64,000 nt of DNA from Rubellimicrobium arenae. GTDB lineage: Bacteria; Pseudomonadota; Alphaproteobacteria; Rhodobacterales; Rhodobacteraceae. Position numbers and translations under genes: made by a program. How positions within the stretch are numbered: the first letter of the stretch is position 1; each line of letters starts with the position of its first letter. Location: positions 62,001 to 126,000 of the forward strand of contig NZ_JAFMST010000012.1 of assembly GCF_017916275.1 (NCBI RefSeq), in the 5' to 3' direction. The notes under the pieces are model-generated. The model did not search any database, was not told the DNA's origin, and saw nothing but the letters and a program-made list of their open reading frames with translations. Shown in pieces: positions 1 through 9,825 of this stretch.

Positions 1-429
1 CACCACCTCGGCGGCGAAGAGCCCGAAGTTGCGCAGAAGATCGTCCCCCGTCTCGGCCGGCAGGAGGACGAGCCCGAAGATCAGGGCCTTGGGGTTCAGG
101 AGCGTGGTCACGAGGACGCGCCGCCCCGTGACGGTGAGGCGGCCGCTCCGGCCTGCCGGGACCCGCCACATCGCGAGCGCGAGCCAGGCGACCCAGGCCG
201 CCGCCACGAGCGTGATGGCCGTCCTGGCCTGGGGCAGCTCCTCGAGCAGGGCGGCCCCCAGCAGCGCGAGCGGCACGGTAGTCGCCAGATAGCCGCCCAG
301 CTCGGCCGGGATCAGGCGGATCGCGCGCAGCCAGCCCCGCTCCGCCCCCGCGATGGCAAGCAGGGTGTTGGTGGGTCCGGGCGTCACGAGCAGCGCGCAG
401 ATGGCAAGAGCGAGTTGGGTAAGGGACAT
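1..429 (-). CDS. LysE family amino-acid exporter (3' part missing)
   Basis: This is the N-terminal 143 codons of a gene whose end lies outside the window. Translation from the ATG at 429 starts MSLTQLALAICALLVTPGPT, with the hydrophobic first helix and the TPGPTN signature seen near residue 17 of LysE/RhtB transporters. A basic loop and a second hydrophobic segment follow, containing LLNPKALIFG (around residues 110-120), which is the conserved NPK motif of the family. Members export amino acids such as lysine, threonine or homoserine across the inner membrane; the substrate cannot be read here. It stands alone, reading away from the aquaporin gene's stop. There is no in-frame stop before position 1, so it is a truncation by the window and not a pseudogene. 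Confidence 0.8.
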   Translation of the reverse strand, partial: MSLTQLALAICALLVTPGPTNTLLAIAGAERGWLRAIRLIPAELGGYLATTVPLALLGAALLEELPQARTAITLVAAAWVAWLALAMWRVPAGRSGRLTVTGRRVLVTTLLNPKALIFGLVLLPAETGDDLLRNFGLFAAEVV

Positions 430-543
430 GACAGGACCTTTGTGACGGCGCGACATGACGTGACCGCCACGTGTCGGTCAATCGCGCATTCGGGCCTGCG
501 ACGATCGGCGCGGCGGGCCAAACGGATCCGCCGCGCGCGACGG

Positions 544-1278
544 TCAGGCGATGTCGGGCTGCGCCTTGACCATGTCGGCGGGCCGTTCGTCGGCCGAGGT
601 CCACCCCGCCGCGAACAGCGCTCCGGCGGCGAGGCCCCCCAGGACCGGCGCGACGACGAAGAGCCAGAGCTCGGCCAGGGCAGTCCCGCCCACGAAGAGC
701 GCCGGGCCGAGCGACCGCGCCGGGTTGACGGACACGCCGGTGATGTTGATGCCGACCATGTGGATCGCCGCGAGCGTGAGCCCGATGGCGAGGCCCGCCA
801 GCGCCCCGGGCGAGGCGGCCTGAGTCGCCCCCAGGATCACCGTCACGAACAGGAACGTCGCCACCGTCTCGAAGACGAAGGCCGCACCGACCGAATAGCC
901 GCCGAGGTAGTCCGCGCCGTAGCCGTTCTGCCCGAGCCCGTCGGCCGCGATGGAATACTCCGGCTGCCCGGACGCGATGACCCAAAGCACGGCGGACGCG
1001 ACGACCGCGCCCGCGACCTGCGCGCCGATGTAGCCCCAGGCTTCGTGCATCGGCATCCGCCCGGCCGCCACCATGCCCAGCGATACCGCCGGATTGAGAT
1101 GCGCCCCCGAGATCGCCCCAAGGGAATAGGCGACGGCCACGATCGACAGCCCGAACGCCAGCGAGATGCCAAGCATCCCGATCTGGTCGCCCATGAACAC
1201 GGCCGACCCGCAGCCGAAGAAGACAAGGATGAACGTGCCGAGACCCTCGGCGAGTAGCTTCTTGCTGAGCTTGCTCAT
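544..1278 (-). CDS. aqpZ: Aquaporin Z-type water channel (MIP family)
   Basis: A 244-residue major intrinsic protein. It shows both half-helix pore motifs, HLNPAVSLG in the first half and GVSVNPARSLGPAL in the second, with six hydrophobic segments. The Arg after the second NPA and the length fit the AqpZ water-channel branch rather than glycerol facilitators. The open frame extends upstream to 1299, but the ATG at 1278 is preceded by GGAGGG at good spacing and gives the usual short cytoplasmic start MSKLSKKLLAEG. It is divergent from lipA; the roughly 100 bp between them must hold both promoters. Expected role: rapid water flux across the inner membrane during osmotic change. Confidence 0.9.
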   Translation of the reverse strand: MSKLSKKLLAEGLGTFILVFFGCGSAVFMGDQIGMLGISLAFGLSIVAVAYSLGAISGAHLNPAVSLGMVAAGRMPMHEAWGYIGAQVAGAVVASAVLWVIASGQPEYSIAADGLGQNGYGADYLGGYSVGAAFVFETVATFLFVTVILGATQAASPGALAGLAIGLTLAAIHMVGINITGVSVNPARSLGPALFVGGTALAELWLFVVAPVLGGLAAGALFAAGWTSADERPADMVKAQPDIA

Positions 1279-1381
1279 CAGACCCTCCGTAAACGACACC
1301 CGGGCAGCCCTGTCCGCTGGTATCCTCGGGTCTGCCCGCTTATGTTAGATGGGAGCGAGTGACGCTACGGAAAGGGGCAGC

Positions 1382-2326
1382 ATGCGCGACCTTAAGATTC
1401 CCGGCGAACGCCATCCGGAAAAGGCCCACCGGCCCGACCAGGCGCAGCCGCGCAAGCCCTCGTGGATCCGCGTCAAGGCGCCGACCTCGGACGGCTACCG
1501 CCAGACCGCCAAGATCATGCGGGAGCATCGCCTGACCACCGTCTGCGAGGAGGCCGGCTGTCCCAACGTGGGCGAGTGCTGGAGCCAGGGTCACGCCACC
1601 ATGATGATCATGGGCGAGATCTGCACGCGCGGCTGCACCTTCTGCAACGTCGCCACGGGCCGGCCCGACGCTCTCGACGCCTTCGAGCCGGGGCGGGTGG
1701 CGGATGCCGTCCAGAAGCTGGGCCTGAGCCATGTGGTCGTGACCTCGGTGGACCGGGACGATCTTGCCGATGGCGGGGCGGAGCATTTCGCCATGACGAT
1801 CCGGGCGATCCGGCGGCGTTCGCCCGCCACCACCATCGAGGTGCTGGTGCCCGACTTCCTGCGCTGCGGGCCCGAGGCGCTGGAGGTCGTGGTCGCGGCC
1901 CGGCCGGACGTGTTCAACCACAACCTCGAGACGGTGCCGGGCCTTTATCCCGAGGTGCGGCCCGGGGCGCGTTACTTCCATTCGCTGCGGCTGCTCCAGC
2001 GCACCAAGGAGCTCTGGCCCGGCGCCTTCACCAAGTCGGGGATCATGGTGGGCCTGGGCGAGGACCGGCAGGCGGTCCATCAGGTGATGGACGACATGCG
2101 GGCGGCGGACGTGGATTTCCTGACCATCGGCCAGTACCTCCAGCCGACCCCCAAGCATCACCGCGTCGACAGCTTCGTCACGCCCGAGGAGTTCGCGGAC
2201 TACGAGCGCGTGGCCCGGAGCAAGGGGTTCCTGATGGTCTCGGCCAGTCCTCTCACACGGTCGAGCTACCACGCCGGCGACGACTTTGCCCGGCTGCGGG
2301 CGGCGCGGGAGGCGAAGCTCGCCTGA
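1382..2326 (+). CDS. lipA: Lipoyl synthase
   Basis: Radical SAM enzyme that inserts two sulfurs into protein-bound octanoyl groups to make lipoate for pyruvate and 2-oxoglutarate dehydrogenases and the glycine cleavage H protein. The auxiliary cluster cysteines are in [12 protein letters not shown] and the SAM cluster is in CTRGCTFC (CX3CX2C). The C-terminal [10 protein letters not shown] carries the serine that ligates the auxiliary cluster. I chose the ATG at 1382, giving [20 protein letters not shown] as in other alphaproteobacterial LipA, because GGAAAGGGG sits just upstream; the frame is open back to 1349. The length of 314 residues is normal. It stands alone, divergent from the aquaporin gene. 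Confidence 0.96.
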   Translation: MRDLKIPGERHPEKAHRPDQAQPRKPSWIRVKAPTSDGYRQTAKIMREHRLTTVCEEAGCPNVGECWSQGHATMMIMGEICTRGCTFCNVATGRPDALDAFEPGRVADAVQKLGLSHVVVTSVDRDDLADGGAEHFAMTIRAIRRRSPATTIEVLVPDFLRCGPEALEVVVAARPDVFNHNLETVPGLYPEVRPGARYFHSLRLLQRTKELWPGAFTKSGIMVGLGEDRQAVHQVMDDMRAADVDFLTIGQYLQPTPKHHRVDSFVTPEEFADYERVARSKGFLMVSASPLTRSSYHAGDDFARLRAAREAKLA

Positions 2327-2344
2327 CAGGGGCCGGGGCCAGCG

Positions 2345-3265
2345 TCAGGGCTGGCCTTCGCCCGCCGGGGGCGCGGCGGATTCGATCGCCGGGACCGCCT
2401 TGAGGTAGGCCGCGATGGCCAGCCGGTCCTCGTTGGACAGCTGGGCGGTGTTGGCCACCACTTCGGCCATCTCGCCGCCCACCACGTCGTAGTCGGGCGT
2501 GAAGCCCGACTGGAGCATGGCGGCGATCTCCTGCTCGGACCAGTCGAGGCCGGCGGGCGTGATGTTCGGGTTGCGGCCCTTGCCGGCCGGGTCCGGCGCC
2601 CCCGACAGCCAGGCATCGGTGCGAAGGCCGCCCAGGGCGTTCCGGGGCGTGTGGCATTCGCCGCAATGGGCCAGCGCCTCGACCAGGTAGCGGCCGCGTT
2701 CCTGTTCGGGCGTGAGGTCGCCTTGGAGCACCCAGTCCGTGTTCATGAACAGGAGCTTCCAGCCCCCGACGGCGCGGCGGATGCTGAACGGGAAGGGCAG
2801 CTCGTGCGGCTGGCTTTCGGTGTCCGAGGGGGGAAGCGTGCGGATATAGGCGACGATGTCCGCCACGTCCTGCGGATCAGCCTTGTTGTAGGCGTTCCAG
2901 GGAAAGGCGGGATAGTAGTGCTGCCCCTCGGGCGAGACGCCGCGCAGGACGGCGTTCATCACCTGCGGATCGCTCCAGTCGCCGATCCCCTGCGGGGAGG
3001 GCGAGATGTTCGGGGCCACGAAGGTCCCGAACTGGGTCACGAAGCGCTGCCCGCCGGACAGGACGGGCGATTCGGTCGCGGGCGCGTCCGGGGCGACGTG
3101 GCAGGACGCGCAGCCGCCCGCCGCGAAGAGGGTCTGCCCGCGGGTGGCATCGCCCTGGTACCGGGCGAGCTGCTCCTCGGGGATGGGGTCGGGCGCTGTC
3201 AGCCACCAGGCCGCGCCCGCCCCCGCGAGGACGAGCACCCCCAGCGCGGTCAGCGCCCGTCGCAC
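2345..3265 (-). CDS. Membrane-anchored dihaem cytochrome c
   Basis: A 306-residue protein with one N-terminal hydrophobic segment (uncleaved anchor or signal) and two CXXCH haem sites, CASCH near residue 52 and CGECH near residue 203. Each lies in a cytochrome-c domain with a later candidate methionine ligand. This two-domain arrangement resembles the electron-transfer cytochrome subunits of periplasmic dehydrogenases. It begins with GTG two bases after the cytochrome c' stop, and the shine-dalgarno GAGGAG lies inside the end of that gene, so the two are translationally coupled. The specific electron donor or acceptor cannot be deduced; no dehydrogenase gene is adjacent. Confidence 0.85.
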   Translation of the reverse strand: MRRALTALGVLVLAGAGAAWWLTAPDPIPEEQLARYQGDATRGQTLFAAGGCASCHVAPDAPATESPVLSGGQRFVTQFGTFVAPNISPSPQGIGDWSDPQVMNAVLRGVSPEGQHYYPAFPWNAYNKADPQDVADIVAYIRTLPPSDTESQPHELPFPFSIRRAVGGWKLLFMNTDWVLQGDLTPEQERGRYLVEALAHCGECHTPRNALGGLRTDAWLSGAPDPAGKGRNPNITPAGLDWSEQEIAAMLQSGFTPDYDVVGGEMAEVVANTAQLSNEDRLAIAAYLKAVPAIESAAPPAGEGQP

Positions 3266-3266
3266 C

Positions 3267-3749
3267 TTATTGCTCCTCGGATTCGCGGTAGTTCTGGTGG
3301 CAGGCTCCGCAGGCCTGGCCCACCGCGCCCATCGCGCCCTGGAGCGCGGCGAGATCGGTGCCCGCCGCCCCCTGGAGGGCGGTCACGGCCTGGAGGAGGT
3401 TGGCCTGCTTGGCGTTGAAGTCGTCCATGTTCTCCCAGATCGCGGGCAGGGCCTTGGAGTCCTCCATGTCCGCGTTCGAGGTGCCCTCGGGCCAGTAATG
3501 GGCCTGGTTGATGGAGGCGAGGTGGAACAGGTTGTCCGCCGCGACCTGGGCGGCGGCCGCGTCGTAGTCGCGCTGGCCCTGCGCCATGCCGCCCACCACC
3601 ATCAGGTTGGCGGCGTAGTTCAGCATGTGGCCCTGCCGGATCTCGACCGCGATGTCCTGCGGGCTTTCGTCCTCCTCCTGCGCGGCGAGCGCCCCTGCGG
3701 AGAAGGCGGCAACGCCCACGAGGGCAGCGAGCTTGATGTAGCGATGCAT
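3267..3749 (-). CDS. cycP: Cytochrome c'
   Basis: A 160-residue secreted protein. A signal peptide ends near ALAAQE at about residue 23, followed by four-helix-bundle sequence. The C-terminal CGACHQNYR motif is the signature of class II cytochrome c, where haem is attached near the C terminus and iron is five-coordinate. Such proteins bind NO and protect against nitrosative stress in Rhodobacter and relatives. It is the first gene of a two-gene unit with the dihaem cytochrome c downstream. The pairing with a dihaem c suggests electron supply to, or from, this protein, but that is inference. The symbol follows Rhodobacter usage. Confidence 0.85.
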   Translation of the reverse strand: MHRYIKLAALVGVAAFSAGALAAQEEDESPQDIAVEIRQGHMLNYAANLMVVGGMAQGQRDYDAAAAQVAADNLFHLASINQAHYWPEGTSNADMEDSKALPAIWENMDDFNAKQANLLQAVTALQGAAGTDLAALQGAMGAVGQACGACHQNYRESEEQ

Positions 3750-3916
3750 CGGGCGGGCTCCTATGGCCGATGTGATTGCGATGACCGGAGATTAGGAGGG
3801 TCACCGCCCGACGCCCAACCGAAAAAGCGCACAATGGCCTGCGCATCGGACCTTGGTCCGGGAAGCGGACCGGCGATGCGGGCCGGGTCGGGGGGCTGGC
3901 GCCCCCCAGTGGGCGG

Positions 3917-4174
3917 TCAGGCCCGGCGGCGGACCATGCCGACGATCCAGAGCAGGATCACCGCGCCGATCACCGAAACGATGATGCTCCCGATCCAGCC
4001 GCCCGTCCCGGGCGATCCGAACAGGGCGCTGAAGATCCAGCCGCCGATGATCGCGCCGACGATGCCGATCACGATGTTCATCACGAGGCTGTCGTTGCGG
4101 CCCATGATCTTCTCTGCGATCCAGCCCGCAATCGCGCCGACGATCAACCAGCCGATGATAGCGCCGATACCCAT
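3917..4174 (-). CDS. GlsB/YeaQ/YmgE family small membrane protein
   Basis: An 85-residue very hydrophobic protein, MGIGAIIGWLIVGAIAGWIA at the start, then EKIMGR, a glycine-rich second and third membrane segment (GIVGAIIGGW, GAVILLWIVG) and a basic tail VRRRA. This is the transglycosylase-associated/GlsB family pattern, which is linked to envelope stress but has no demonstrated activity. The frame is open up to 4255. I chose the ATG at 4174 because AGAGGA lies ten bases upstream; another ATG at 4183 is too close to that site. It is a monocistronic gene between the cytochromes and hpt. Confidence 0.8.
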   Translation of the reverse strand: MGIGAIIGWLIVGAIAGWIAEKIMGRNDSLVMNIVIGIVGAIIGGWIFSALFGSPGTGGWIGSIIVSVIGAVILLWIVGMVRRRA

Positions 4175-4276
4175 GGCTCCCATTCCTCTGCTTGGGCCCT
4201 CCGTTCCCACGGGGGCTGGGCGCATAACGCGGAACCGGGCATTTTGATCCAACAAGGGATGGACCGGCCGGGGCGG

Positions 4277-4819
4277 TCAGTCCTCGGTGAAGCGGACCTT
4301 GCCGATGAAGGGCAGGTTGCGGTTCCGCTGGGCGAAGTCGATCCCGTAGCCCACCACGAATTCGTCGGGGATCGAGAATCCGATCCAGTCGGCGGTGAAG
4401 TCCACCTCGCGGCGCGACGGTTTGTCGAGGAGGGCGATGGTCTTGAGGCGCGCGGGCTTGCGGGTCATGAGGTAGCGCGTCACATGGCTGAGCGTGTGGC
4501 CCGTGTCGACGATATCCTCGACCACGAGGACGTCCCGCCCCTCGATGGCGGCGCGCAGGTCCTTGAGGATCCGCACCTCGCGCGAGGACTCCATCGCGTC
4601 GCCGTAGGAGGACGCCTCGAGGAAGTCGACCTCGACGGGCAGATCGAGCTCGCGCACGAGGTCGGCGATGAAGACGAACGACCCCCGCAGCAGCCCGACC
4701 ACCACGAGCTTGTCGGTGTCGCGGAACTCGTCCCCGATCTCGCGGGCGAGGGATTCGATCCGCGCGGCGATCGCCTTGGCCGAGATGAGCTGGTCGATCA
4801 TGTAGGGGCGTTGGGGCAT
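4277..4819 (-). CDS. hpt: Hypoxanthine phosphoribosyltransferase
   Basis: A 180-residue purine-salvage enzyme that converts hypoxanthine (and guanine) with PRPP to IMP/GMP in the cytoplasm. The PRPP-binding loop is [14 protein letters not shown] (about residues 94-107), the flexible loop carries ASSYG, and the C-terminal purine-contacting region has FVVGYGIDF followed by RNLPFIG, all standard for bacterial HPRT. The length is typical. No partner genes are adjacent, so it probably forms its own transcription unit. Confidence 0.94.
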   Translation of the reverse strand: MPQRPYMIDQLISAKAIAARIESLAREIGDEFRDTDKLVVVGLLRGSFVFIADLVRELDLPVEVDFLEASSYGDAMESSREVRILKDLRAAIEGRDVLVVEDIVDTGHTLSHVTRYLMTRKPARLKTIALLDKPSRREVDFTADWIGFSIPDEFVVGYGIDFAQRNRNLPFIGKVRFTED

Positions 4820-5004
4820 GGCGTTCCCGGGCTGCGATGTGGCGGGCTCCTCCTCGCGCCGGGGCGGCCCGAACTCAAGGGGAGATTTCGACGGGCGTTC
4901 GGCGCAGGCGTCCCGGGGCCTTGCAGCACGGAGTCTTGCCTCAGCCCCTTGATCCCGCGGCGTCGATGGCCGACATGACGGCCTTAACAGAAGGATGACG
5001 CCTT

Positions 5005-5463
5005 GTGACCAGCCATTCCGAGACCCGCGTCCTGCCCTACACGGCGCAGCAGATGTATGACCTCGTCGCGGATGTGGCGCGATACCCGGAATTCCTGCCC
5101 TGGACGGCGGGCGCCCGGATCCGGTCCGTGGAGGATCGTGGCGATCATGAGGAGATGCTCGCCGACCTCATCATCTCGTTCAAGCTGTTCCGGGAAAGCT
5201 TCGGGAGCCGCGTGCGGCTCTTCCCCGAGGCCAAGCGGATCGAGACCGAATACATCGAGGGGCCGTTCCGCAAGATGGAGAGCGTGTGGCGGTTCCGGGA
5301 CGTGCCGGGCGGGACCGAGGTGGCTTTTGCCACGGATTTCGAGTTCCGCAACCGCATCCTGCAGGGCGCGGCCGGGATGTTCTTCCAGCAGGCGATGCAG
5401 CAGGTGGTCCGCGCCTTCGAGAAGCGGGCGCAGCAGCTTTACGGCGCCCGGTCCACCGCCTGA
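5005..5463 (+). CDS. ratA: RatA/COQ10-type START-domain protein
   Basis: A 152-residue START/polyketide-cyclase fold protein. The N terminus [20 protein letters not shown] and the following YPEFLPW are characteristic of the RatA/Coq10 group. In mitochondria and many bacteria these bind ubiquinone and assist respiration; the E. coli homologue was described as a ribosome-association toxin. In alphaproteobacteria the ubiquinone-binding role is more likely (inference). The start is GTG at 5005 with AAGGA about eight bases upstream. The last 25 bases overlap the 3' end of convergent cinA. Confidence 0.85.
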   Translation: MTSHSETRVLPYTAQQMYDLVADVARYPEFLPWTAGARIRSVEDRGDHEEMLADLIISFKLFRESFGSRVRLFPEAKRIETEYIEGPFRKMESVWRFRDVPGGTEVAFATDFEFRNRILQGAAGMFFQQAMQQVVRAFEKRAQQLYGARSTA

Positions 5464-5912
5464 CGCAGCAGCCCGAGCGCGTGGTCGACGGACGCGGCGC
5501 GAACGGCGTCCCGGCCCCGTGCCCCGAACTCCACCGTCTCGGTCCAGGCGCCATCCCGCGTGGCGATCCCGAAGCAGACCCGGCCCTCGGGCTTGCGGCC
5601 GGAGGCGCCCGGCCCGGCGACCCCGGTGATCGACAGGGCGATGTCGGCGGATGAGCGGGCGAGGGCGCCCTGGGCCATCTCGGCGGCGACCTCCTCGGAC
5701 ACCGCGCCATGCTGCGCGAGCGTGTCGGCCCGGACGCCGAGCAGCTCCTGCTTGGCTTCGTTCGAATAGGTCACGAAGCCCCGGTCGAAGACGGTCGAGG
5801 CCCCGGCGGGCGTCGTGATCGCCCCGGCGAGAAGGCCGCCTGTGCAGCTTTCGGCGACGGCGAGGCGCAGGTTGCGGGCGCGCGCGGCGGCGAGGAGGGC
5901 GTCGGCTGTCAT
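5439..5912 (-). CDS. CinA C-terminal domain protein (nicotinamide-nucleotide amidohydrolase-like)
   Basis: A 157-residue stand-alone CinA domain: AVAESCTGGLLAGAIT at residues 19-34, TYSNEAKQELLGV, the AVSEEVAAEMA helix and SITGVAGPGG-like ITGVAGPGASGRKPEG, all hallmark stretches. Family members (PncC) deamidate NMN to nicotinate mononucleotide in NAD recycling. The ATG at 5912 overlaps the pgpA stop (ATGA), so it is the third gene of the ispDF-pgpA-cinA unit. Its stop lies 25 bp inside the end of ratA on the opposite strand. The N-terminal MoCF-like domain of full-length CinA is absent, as is usual for this operon form. Confidence 0.9.
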   Translation of the reverse strand: MTADALLAAARARNLRLAVAESCTGGLLAGAITTPAGASTVFDRGFVTYSNEAKQELLGVRADTLAQHGAVSEEVAAEMAQGALARSSADIALSITGVAGPGASGRKPEGRVCFGIATRDGAWTETVEFGARGRDAVRAASVDHALGLLRQAVDRAP

Positions 5913-6409
5913 CGCATCAGCAGCCCATGGTAAAGCCCGGCGAGGATCATGACCCCGACCGCGGCGAAGACACCGGCCAGGAGATCGTCCAGGATCACGC
6001 CGGATGCGCCACCCCTGCGGTCCGCCCAGCCGATGACCGAGGGCTTCCAGACGTCGAACAGGCGGAAGAGCAGAAAGGCCGCGACCCAGCCGGGCCAGAG
6101 ACGCTCGATGGCAACGCCGTTCGATGCCGCGCCGAAGGCCACCGGCATGAGCGGGATCCATTGGCCCGCGACTTCGTCGATGACCACCCAGGCGGGGTCG
6201 TGCGGCCCCGGTTCGCCCAGCCGGGCCACGAGGCTGCCGATGGACCAGAAGGCCAGCGCGACCACGGCCACGAAGGCCAGGACAAAGAGCGTGACGCCCC
6301 CGATCTTGAGGAGCAGGTAAGCCAGCACGAGCGCGGCCAGCGAGCCCCAGGTGCCCGGAGCCGGCCGGAGATAGCCCACCCCTCCGACGCTGGCGATGAG
6401 GCGGTTCAT
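5909..6409 (-). CDS. pgpA: Phosphatidylglycerophosphatase A
   Basis: A 166-residue integral membrane phosphatase that makes phosphatidylglycerol from phosphatidylglycerophosphate. The N-terminal [18 protein letters not shown] is the conserved PgpA segment. It is followed by several membrane spans, the [13 protein letters not shown] motif with its acidic residues, [14 protein letters not shown], and [13 protein letters not shown]. Its ATG overlaps the stop of ispDF and its stop overlaps the start of cinA, so the three are translationally coupled. The longer open frame upstream is a shadow of ispDF. Confidence 0.93.
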   Translation of the reverse strand: MNRLIASVGGVGYLRPAPGTWGSLAALVLAYLLLKIGGVTLFVLAFVAVVALAFWSIGSLVARLGEPGPHDPAWVVIDEVAGQWIPLMPVAFGAASNGVAIERLWPGWVAAFLLFRLFDVWKPSVIGWADRRGGASGVILDDLLAGVFAAVGVMILAGLYHGLLMR

Positions 6410-7530
6410 GGCGAGACCAGCGTGGCGGTGGCGATGGCGGCGATGCCTTCGCGCCGGCCGGTGAACCCGAGCCGCTCGGAGGTGGTGGCCTTGATGCTGA
6501 CGCGGTCGGGCGGAAGGTCGAGCGCCCCGCCGATCGCGGCCTTCATGGCCGGCACATGCGGCCCCACCTTGGGCGCTTCGCAGATCAGGGTGACGTCGGC
6601 GTGGTTGATCCGGAACCCGGCCTCGCGGGCCAGTGTCGCGGCATGGCGGAGGAACATGGTGCTGTCCGCGCCGCGCCACTGGGGATCGGACGGCGGGAAA
6701 TGCTGGCCGATGTCCCCCAGCGCCAGAGCGCCCAGCACCGCGTCCGTCAAGGCGTGCAGCCCCACGTCGCCGTCCGAATGGGCAACGACCCCATGGGCGT
6801 GGGGGATCCGGACGCCGCAGAGCGTCACGTGATCCCCCGGCCCGAAGGCGTGGACATCGAAGCCGTTGCCCGTTCTCACATCCATTCGCGACTCCAGGAT
6901 ACGGGCGGCGCGCGCGAGGTCGCCCGGATGCGTGATCTTGAGGTTGTTCTCGTCGCCCGGAACGATGGCGACCTGCAAGCCGGCGGCGCGGGCCACCTCC
7001 ACGTCGTCGGCGGCCCCGCCCGGATGCGCCCGGTGGGCCGAGAGGATGGGCCCGAAGCGGAAGCCCTGCGGCGTCTGCGCCCGCCAGAGCCCGTCGCGGG
7101 CCTGCGTGCCCTCGACCACGTCGCCACCGCGCCAGAGCGCGTCCGTGACGGGCAGCGCCGGAGCCGCCGCATCCGCCCGGGCCAGCGCCTTCACCACCCG
7201 ATCGATCAGGCCCGCGTCCACGCAGGGCCGCGCGGCGTCGTGGATCAGGACCGCGTCGGGCGCATCGCCGGCCAGCGCCTCGAGCCCCGCGCGGACGCTG
7301 TCGGGACGCGTCGCGCCGCCGGGCACCAGATGGACGCCGGGATGGGCCAACGCCGCCTCGGCCGCGTCGTCGGGATGGTGGACAAGCACCAGGGGATCGA
7401 GCCCGGCCCGGGACATCGCCTCGACGGCACGGGAGGCCACGGAGCGACCCGCCAGGTCGCGCCACTGCTTGGGGGCGCCGCCGAAGCGCGTTCCCCGTCC
7501 GCCCGCCACGATTATCCCTGCCACGCGCAT
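6406..7530 (-). CDS. ispDF: Bifunctional IspD/IspF isoprenoid enzyme
   Basis: A 374-residue fusion of two MEP-pathway enzymes, as is usual in alphaproteobacteria. The N-terminal half is 2-C-methyl-D-erythritol 4-phosphate cytidylyltransferase, with nucleotide loop [19 protein letters not shown] (residues 5-23), HDAARP and later DDVEVA. The C-terminal half is the 2,4-cyclodiphosphate synthase, with [13 protein letters not shown] metal-site Asp/His, [19 protein letters not shown] and the [19 protein letters not shown] ending. IspF and IspD act at non-consecutive steps, with IspE encoded elsewhere. It is the first gene of the pgpA-cinA unit and divergent from dus. Confidence 0.96.
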   Translation of the reverse strand: MRVAGIIVAGGRGTRFGGAPKQWRDLAGRSVASRAVEAMSRAGLDPLVLVHHPDDAAEAALAHPGVHLVPGGATRPDSVRAGLEALAGDAPDAVLIHDAARPCVDAGLIDRVVKALARADAAAPALPVTDALWRGGDVVEGTQARDGLWRAQTPQGFRFGPILSAHRAHPGGAADDVEVARAAGLQVAIVPGDENNLKITHPGDLARAARILESRMDVRTGNGFDVHAFGPGDHVTLCGVRIPHAHGVVAHSDGDVGLHALTDAVLGALALGDIGQHFPPSDPQWRGADSTMFLRHAATLAREAGFRINHADVTLICEAPKVGPHVPAMKAAIGGALDLPPDRVSIKATTSERLGFTGRREGIAAIATATLVSP

Positions 7531-7732
7531 CGCATTCCTCCTGCCTGTCCCTAGCCGGATCAGCCGCGCGGCGCAAATCCCCTCGCGCCCGGGCGCGGGA
7601 TGCTCAAATTTTCAGCAGTTTGCGATTCCGGAGCGACTTGGGATCCGGCCCGCGTTGTGGCGAGGCCCAAGGCCGGGTAGGAGGGGCCAGAGCCTGAAAA
7701 TCAGGCAAATGTCCAATCGAACGGCAGAGGCG

Positions 7733-8734
7733 ATGACAGAGCTGAGCGCGATCGACCTGTCCGGTGCGACCCTCGCGCCGCCTGTGGCGCTGGCGCCGCT
7801 GGCCGGCATCACCGATCTTCCGTTCCGGAAGCTCGTGGCGAGCTTCGGCGTGGGCTGGGTGGTGTCGGAGATGGTGGCCAGCCAGGAGATGGTGCAGGCC
7901 AAGCCTGGCGTGCGGGAAAAGGCGGAACTCGGGTTCGGCCAGGCCAACACCGCCGTGCAGTTGGCCGGGCGCGACCCCCATTGGATGGCCGAGGCCGCCC
8001 GCATGGTCGAGGCGAACGGCGCACGGCTCATCGACATCAACATGGGCTGCCCGGCCAAGAAGGTGACGAACGGCTGGTCGGGCTCGGCGCTGCTGCGCGA
8101 GCCGAACCACGCGCTCCGCCTGATCGAGGCGGTCGTGGGCGCGGTCCGCGTGCCGGTCACGCTCAAGACGCGGCTGGGCTGGGACGAGGACAGCCTGAAC
8201 GCCAGCCATGTGGCCCGCCGCGCCGAGGAGGCCGGGGTGCGCCTGGTGACGATCCATGGCCGCACCCGATGCCAGTTCTACAAGGGCCAGGCCGACTGGG
8301 CCGCGATCCGGGCCATCAAGGACGCCGTCACCATCCCGGTCATCGCCAACGGCGACATCGTGGACCTGCCCACGGCGCGCGAGGCCCTGCGGTTGTCCGG
8401 GGCGGACGGCGTCATGATCGGGCGGGGCGCACAGGGACGGCCCTGGGCGCCCGCGCAGGTGGCCGCGGCGCTGGTCGGCGCCGAGCCGCCCGCCGTCCCC
8501 AGGGGGCCGGAGTTTTCCGACATGGTAGCGACACATTACGAGGCGATGCTCAACTTCTATGGAAACGCGCTGGGCGCGAAGGTCGCCCGCAAGCACCTGG
8601 GATGGTACATGGACACGGCCGGAACGCCCGGAGACCTGCGCGCCTTGGTGCTGACCTGCCCGGACCCGGCGCGCGTGCTGCGGCTCCTGCCGGAGGCCCT
8701 GGTCGAACGCGACGGGGAGGCCCGCGCGGCATGA
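7733..8734 (+). CDS. dusB: tRNA-dihydrouridine synthase (NifR3/DusB-type)
   Basis: A flavin-dependent enzyme that reduces uridines in tRNA to dihydrouridine. [14 protein letters not shown] at the start of the barrel, [18 protein letters not shown] with the catalytic cysteine, [22 protein letters not shown] and [13 protein letters not shown] are all standard Dus motifs. In Rhodobacter this gene, called nifR3, precedes ntrB exactly as here; the stop overlaps the ntrB ATG. The start is uncertain. ATG at 7709 has AGG four bases upstream, whereas the ATG at 7733 (AGAGG very close) gives the usual [11 protein letters not shown] length of 333 residues. Confidence 0.93.
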   Translation: MTELSAIDLSGATLAPPVALAPLAGITDLPFRKLVASFGVGWVVSEMVASQEMVQAKPGVREKAELGFGQANTAVQLAGRDPHWMAEAARMVEANGARLIDINMGCPAKKVTNGWSGSALLREPNHALRLIEAVVGAVRVPVTLKTRLGWDEDSLNASHVARRAEEAGVRLVTIHGRTRCQFYKGQADWAAIRAIKDAVTIPVIANGDIVDLPTAREALRLSGADGVMIGRGAQGRPWAPAQVAAALVGAEPPAVPRGPEFSDMVATHYEAMLNFYGNALGAKVARKHLGWYMDTAGTPGDLRALVLTCPDPARVLRLLPEALVERDGEARAA

Positions 8735-9825
8735 CGGACGAGGTTGGCGATGACGCGCTCTGGGCCTCGCTTCCCATCCCGGCGCTGCTGCTGGGACCGG
8801 ACGACCACATCCTGGACCTCAACCCGGCGGCCGAGCTGTTCCTGAACCTTTCCGCCAAGGCGCTGCGCGGGGCGCCCGTGTTCGACAAGGTCATGATCGA
8901 CGCCCCGCTCGAGGTGGCATTCCGGCGCGCAAGGACGCAGAAGTCCTCGCTTTTCGTGAACGACGTCGATGTCGGGTCGGGCGAAAGGCCCCCGGTCCAG
9001 TGCAACCTCCACTTCGCCCCGCTCCTGCGCAGCGAGGGGCAGATGCTCATGCTCATCAGCCCCCGGGACCTCGCATCGCGGATGACCCAGAACGTGGGCT
9101 CGCAGAAGGCGGCCAAGTCCGCGATCGGCATGGCCGAGATGCTGGCCCACGAGATCAAGAACCCGCTGGCCGGGATCACCGGGGCGGCGCAGCTCCTGTC
9201 GATGGGGCTGGACGGCGCGGACCTGGAGCTCACCGACCTGATCGTCGAGGAAAGCCGTCGGATCGTGAAGCTGCTCGAGCAGGTGGAGCAGTTCGGCAAC
9301 CTGCGGCCGCCGGTGCTGAAGGCGGTGAACGTGCATGACGTTCTCGACCGGGCGCGGCAGTCCGCCGCGGTCGGCTGGGGCGCGCATATGCGGTTCGTCG
9401 AGGACTACGACCCGTCGCTGCCGCGCACCCATGCGGATGCCGACCAGCTGACGCAGGTGTTCCTCAACCTCATCAAGAACGCCAGCGAGGCGGGATCGGA
9501 GGGGGGGACGATCCGGCTGAGGACCTTCTACGAGCCGTCGCTCCGGCTGCGGCGCAAGGATGGCACGCAGGCCCGGCTGCCCCTTCAGGTCGAGATCGTG
9601 GACGACGGTCCCGGCCTGCCTCTCGACATCGCGGCCGACATCTTCGAGCCCTTCGTCTCGGGCCGGGAGAACGGCACCGGCCTGGGCCTTGCCCTGGTCT
9701 CGAAACTGCTGGGGGACATCGGCGGCTGGATCTCGGTCGACTCCGTTCCGGGGCGCACGGTCTTCCGCGTGTCGTTGCCCATGGCCCCCAAGGACGCCCT
9801 TGAACCCTTTGAAGGAGAACCGTGA
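8731..9825 (+). CDS. ntrB: Nitrogen regulation sensor kinase NtrB
   Basis: A 364-residue soluble histidine kinase and phosphatase that, under PII (GlnB) control, phosphorylates NtrC when nitrogen is scarce. A PAS domain (residues 10-110) comes first, then the H-box [12 protein letters not shown] with phospho-acceptor His140, the N-box NLIKNASEA, the G1 box [22 protein letters not shown] and the final beta strand. It starts with an ATGA overlap with dusB and stops directly before the ntrC ATG, so dusB-ntrB-ntrC form a coupled operon. No transmembrane segment is present, in line with NtrB. Confidence 0.96.
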   Translation: MTDEVGDDALWASLPIPALLLGPDDHILDLNPAAELFLNLSAKALRGAPVFDKVMIDAPLEVAFRRARTQKSSLFVNDVDVGSGERPPVQCNLHFAPLLRSEGQMLMLISPRDLASRMTQNVGSQKAAKSAIGMAEMLAHEIKNPLAGITGAAQLLSMGLDGADLELTDLIVEESRRIVKLLEQVEQFGNLRPPVLKAVNVHDVLDRARQSAAVGWGAHMRFVEDYDPSLPRTHADADQLTQVFLNLIKNASEAGSEGGTIRLRTFYEPSLRLRRKDGTQARLPLQVEIVDDGPGLPLDIAADIFEPFVSGRENGTGLGLALVSKLLGDIGGWISVDSVPGRTVFRVSLPMAPKDALEPFEGEP

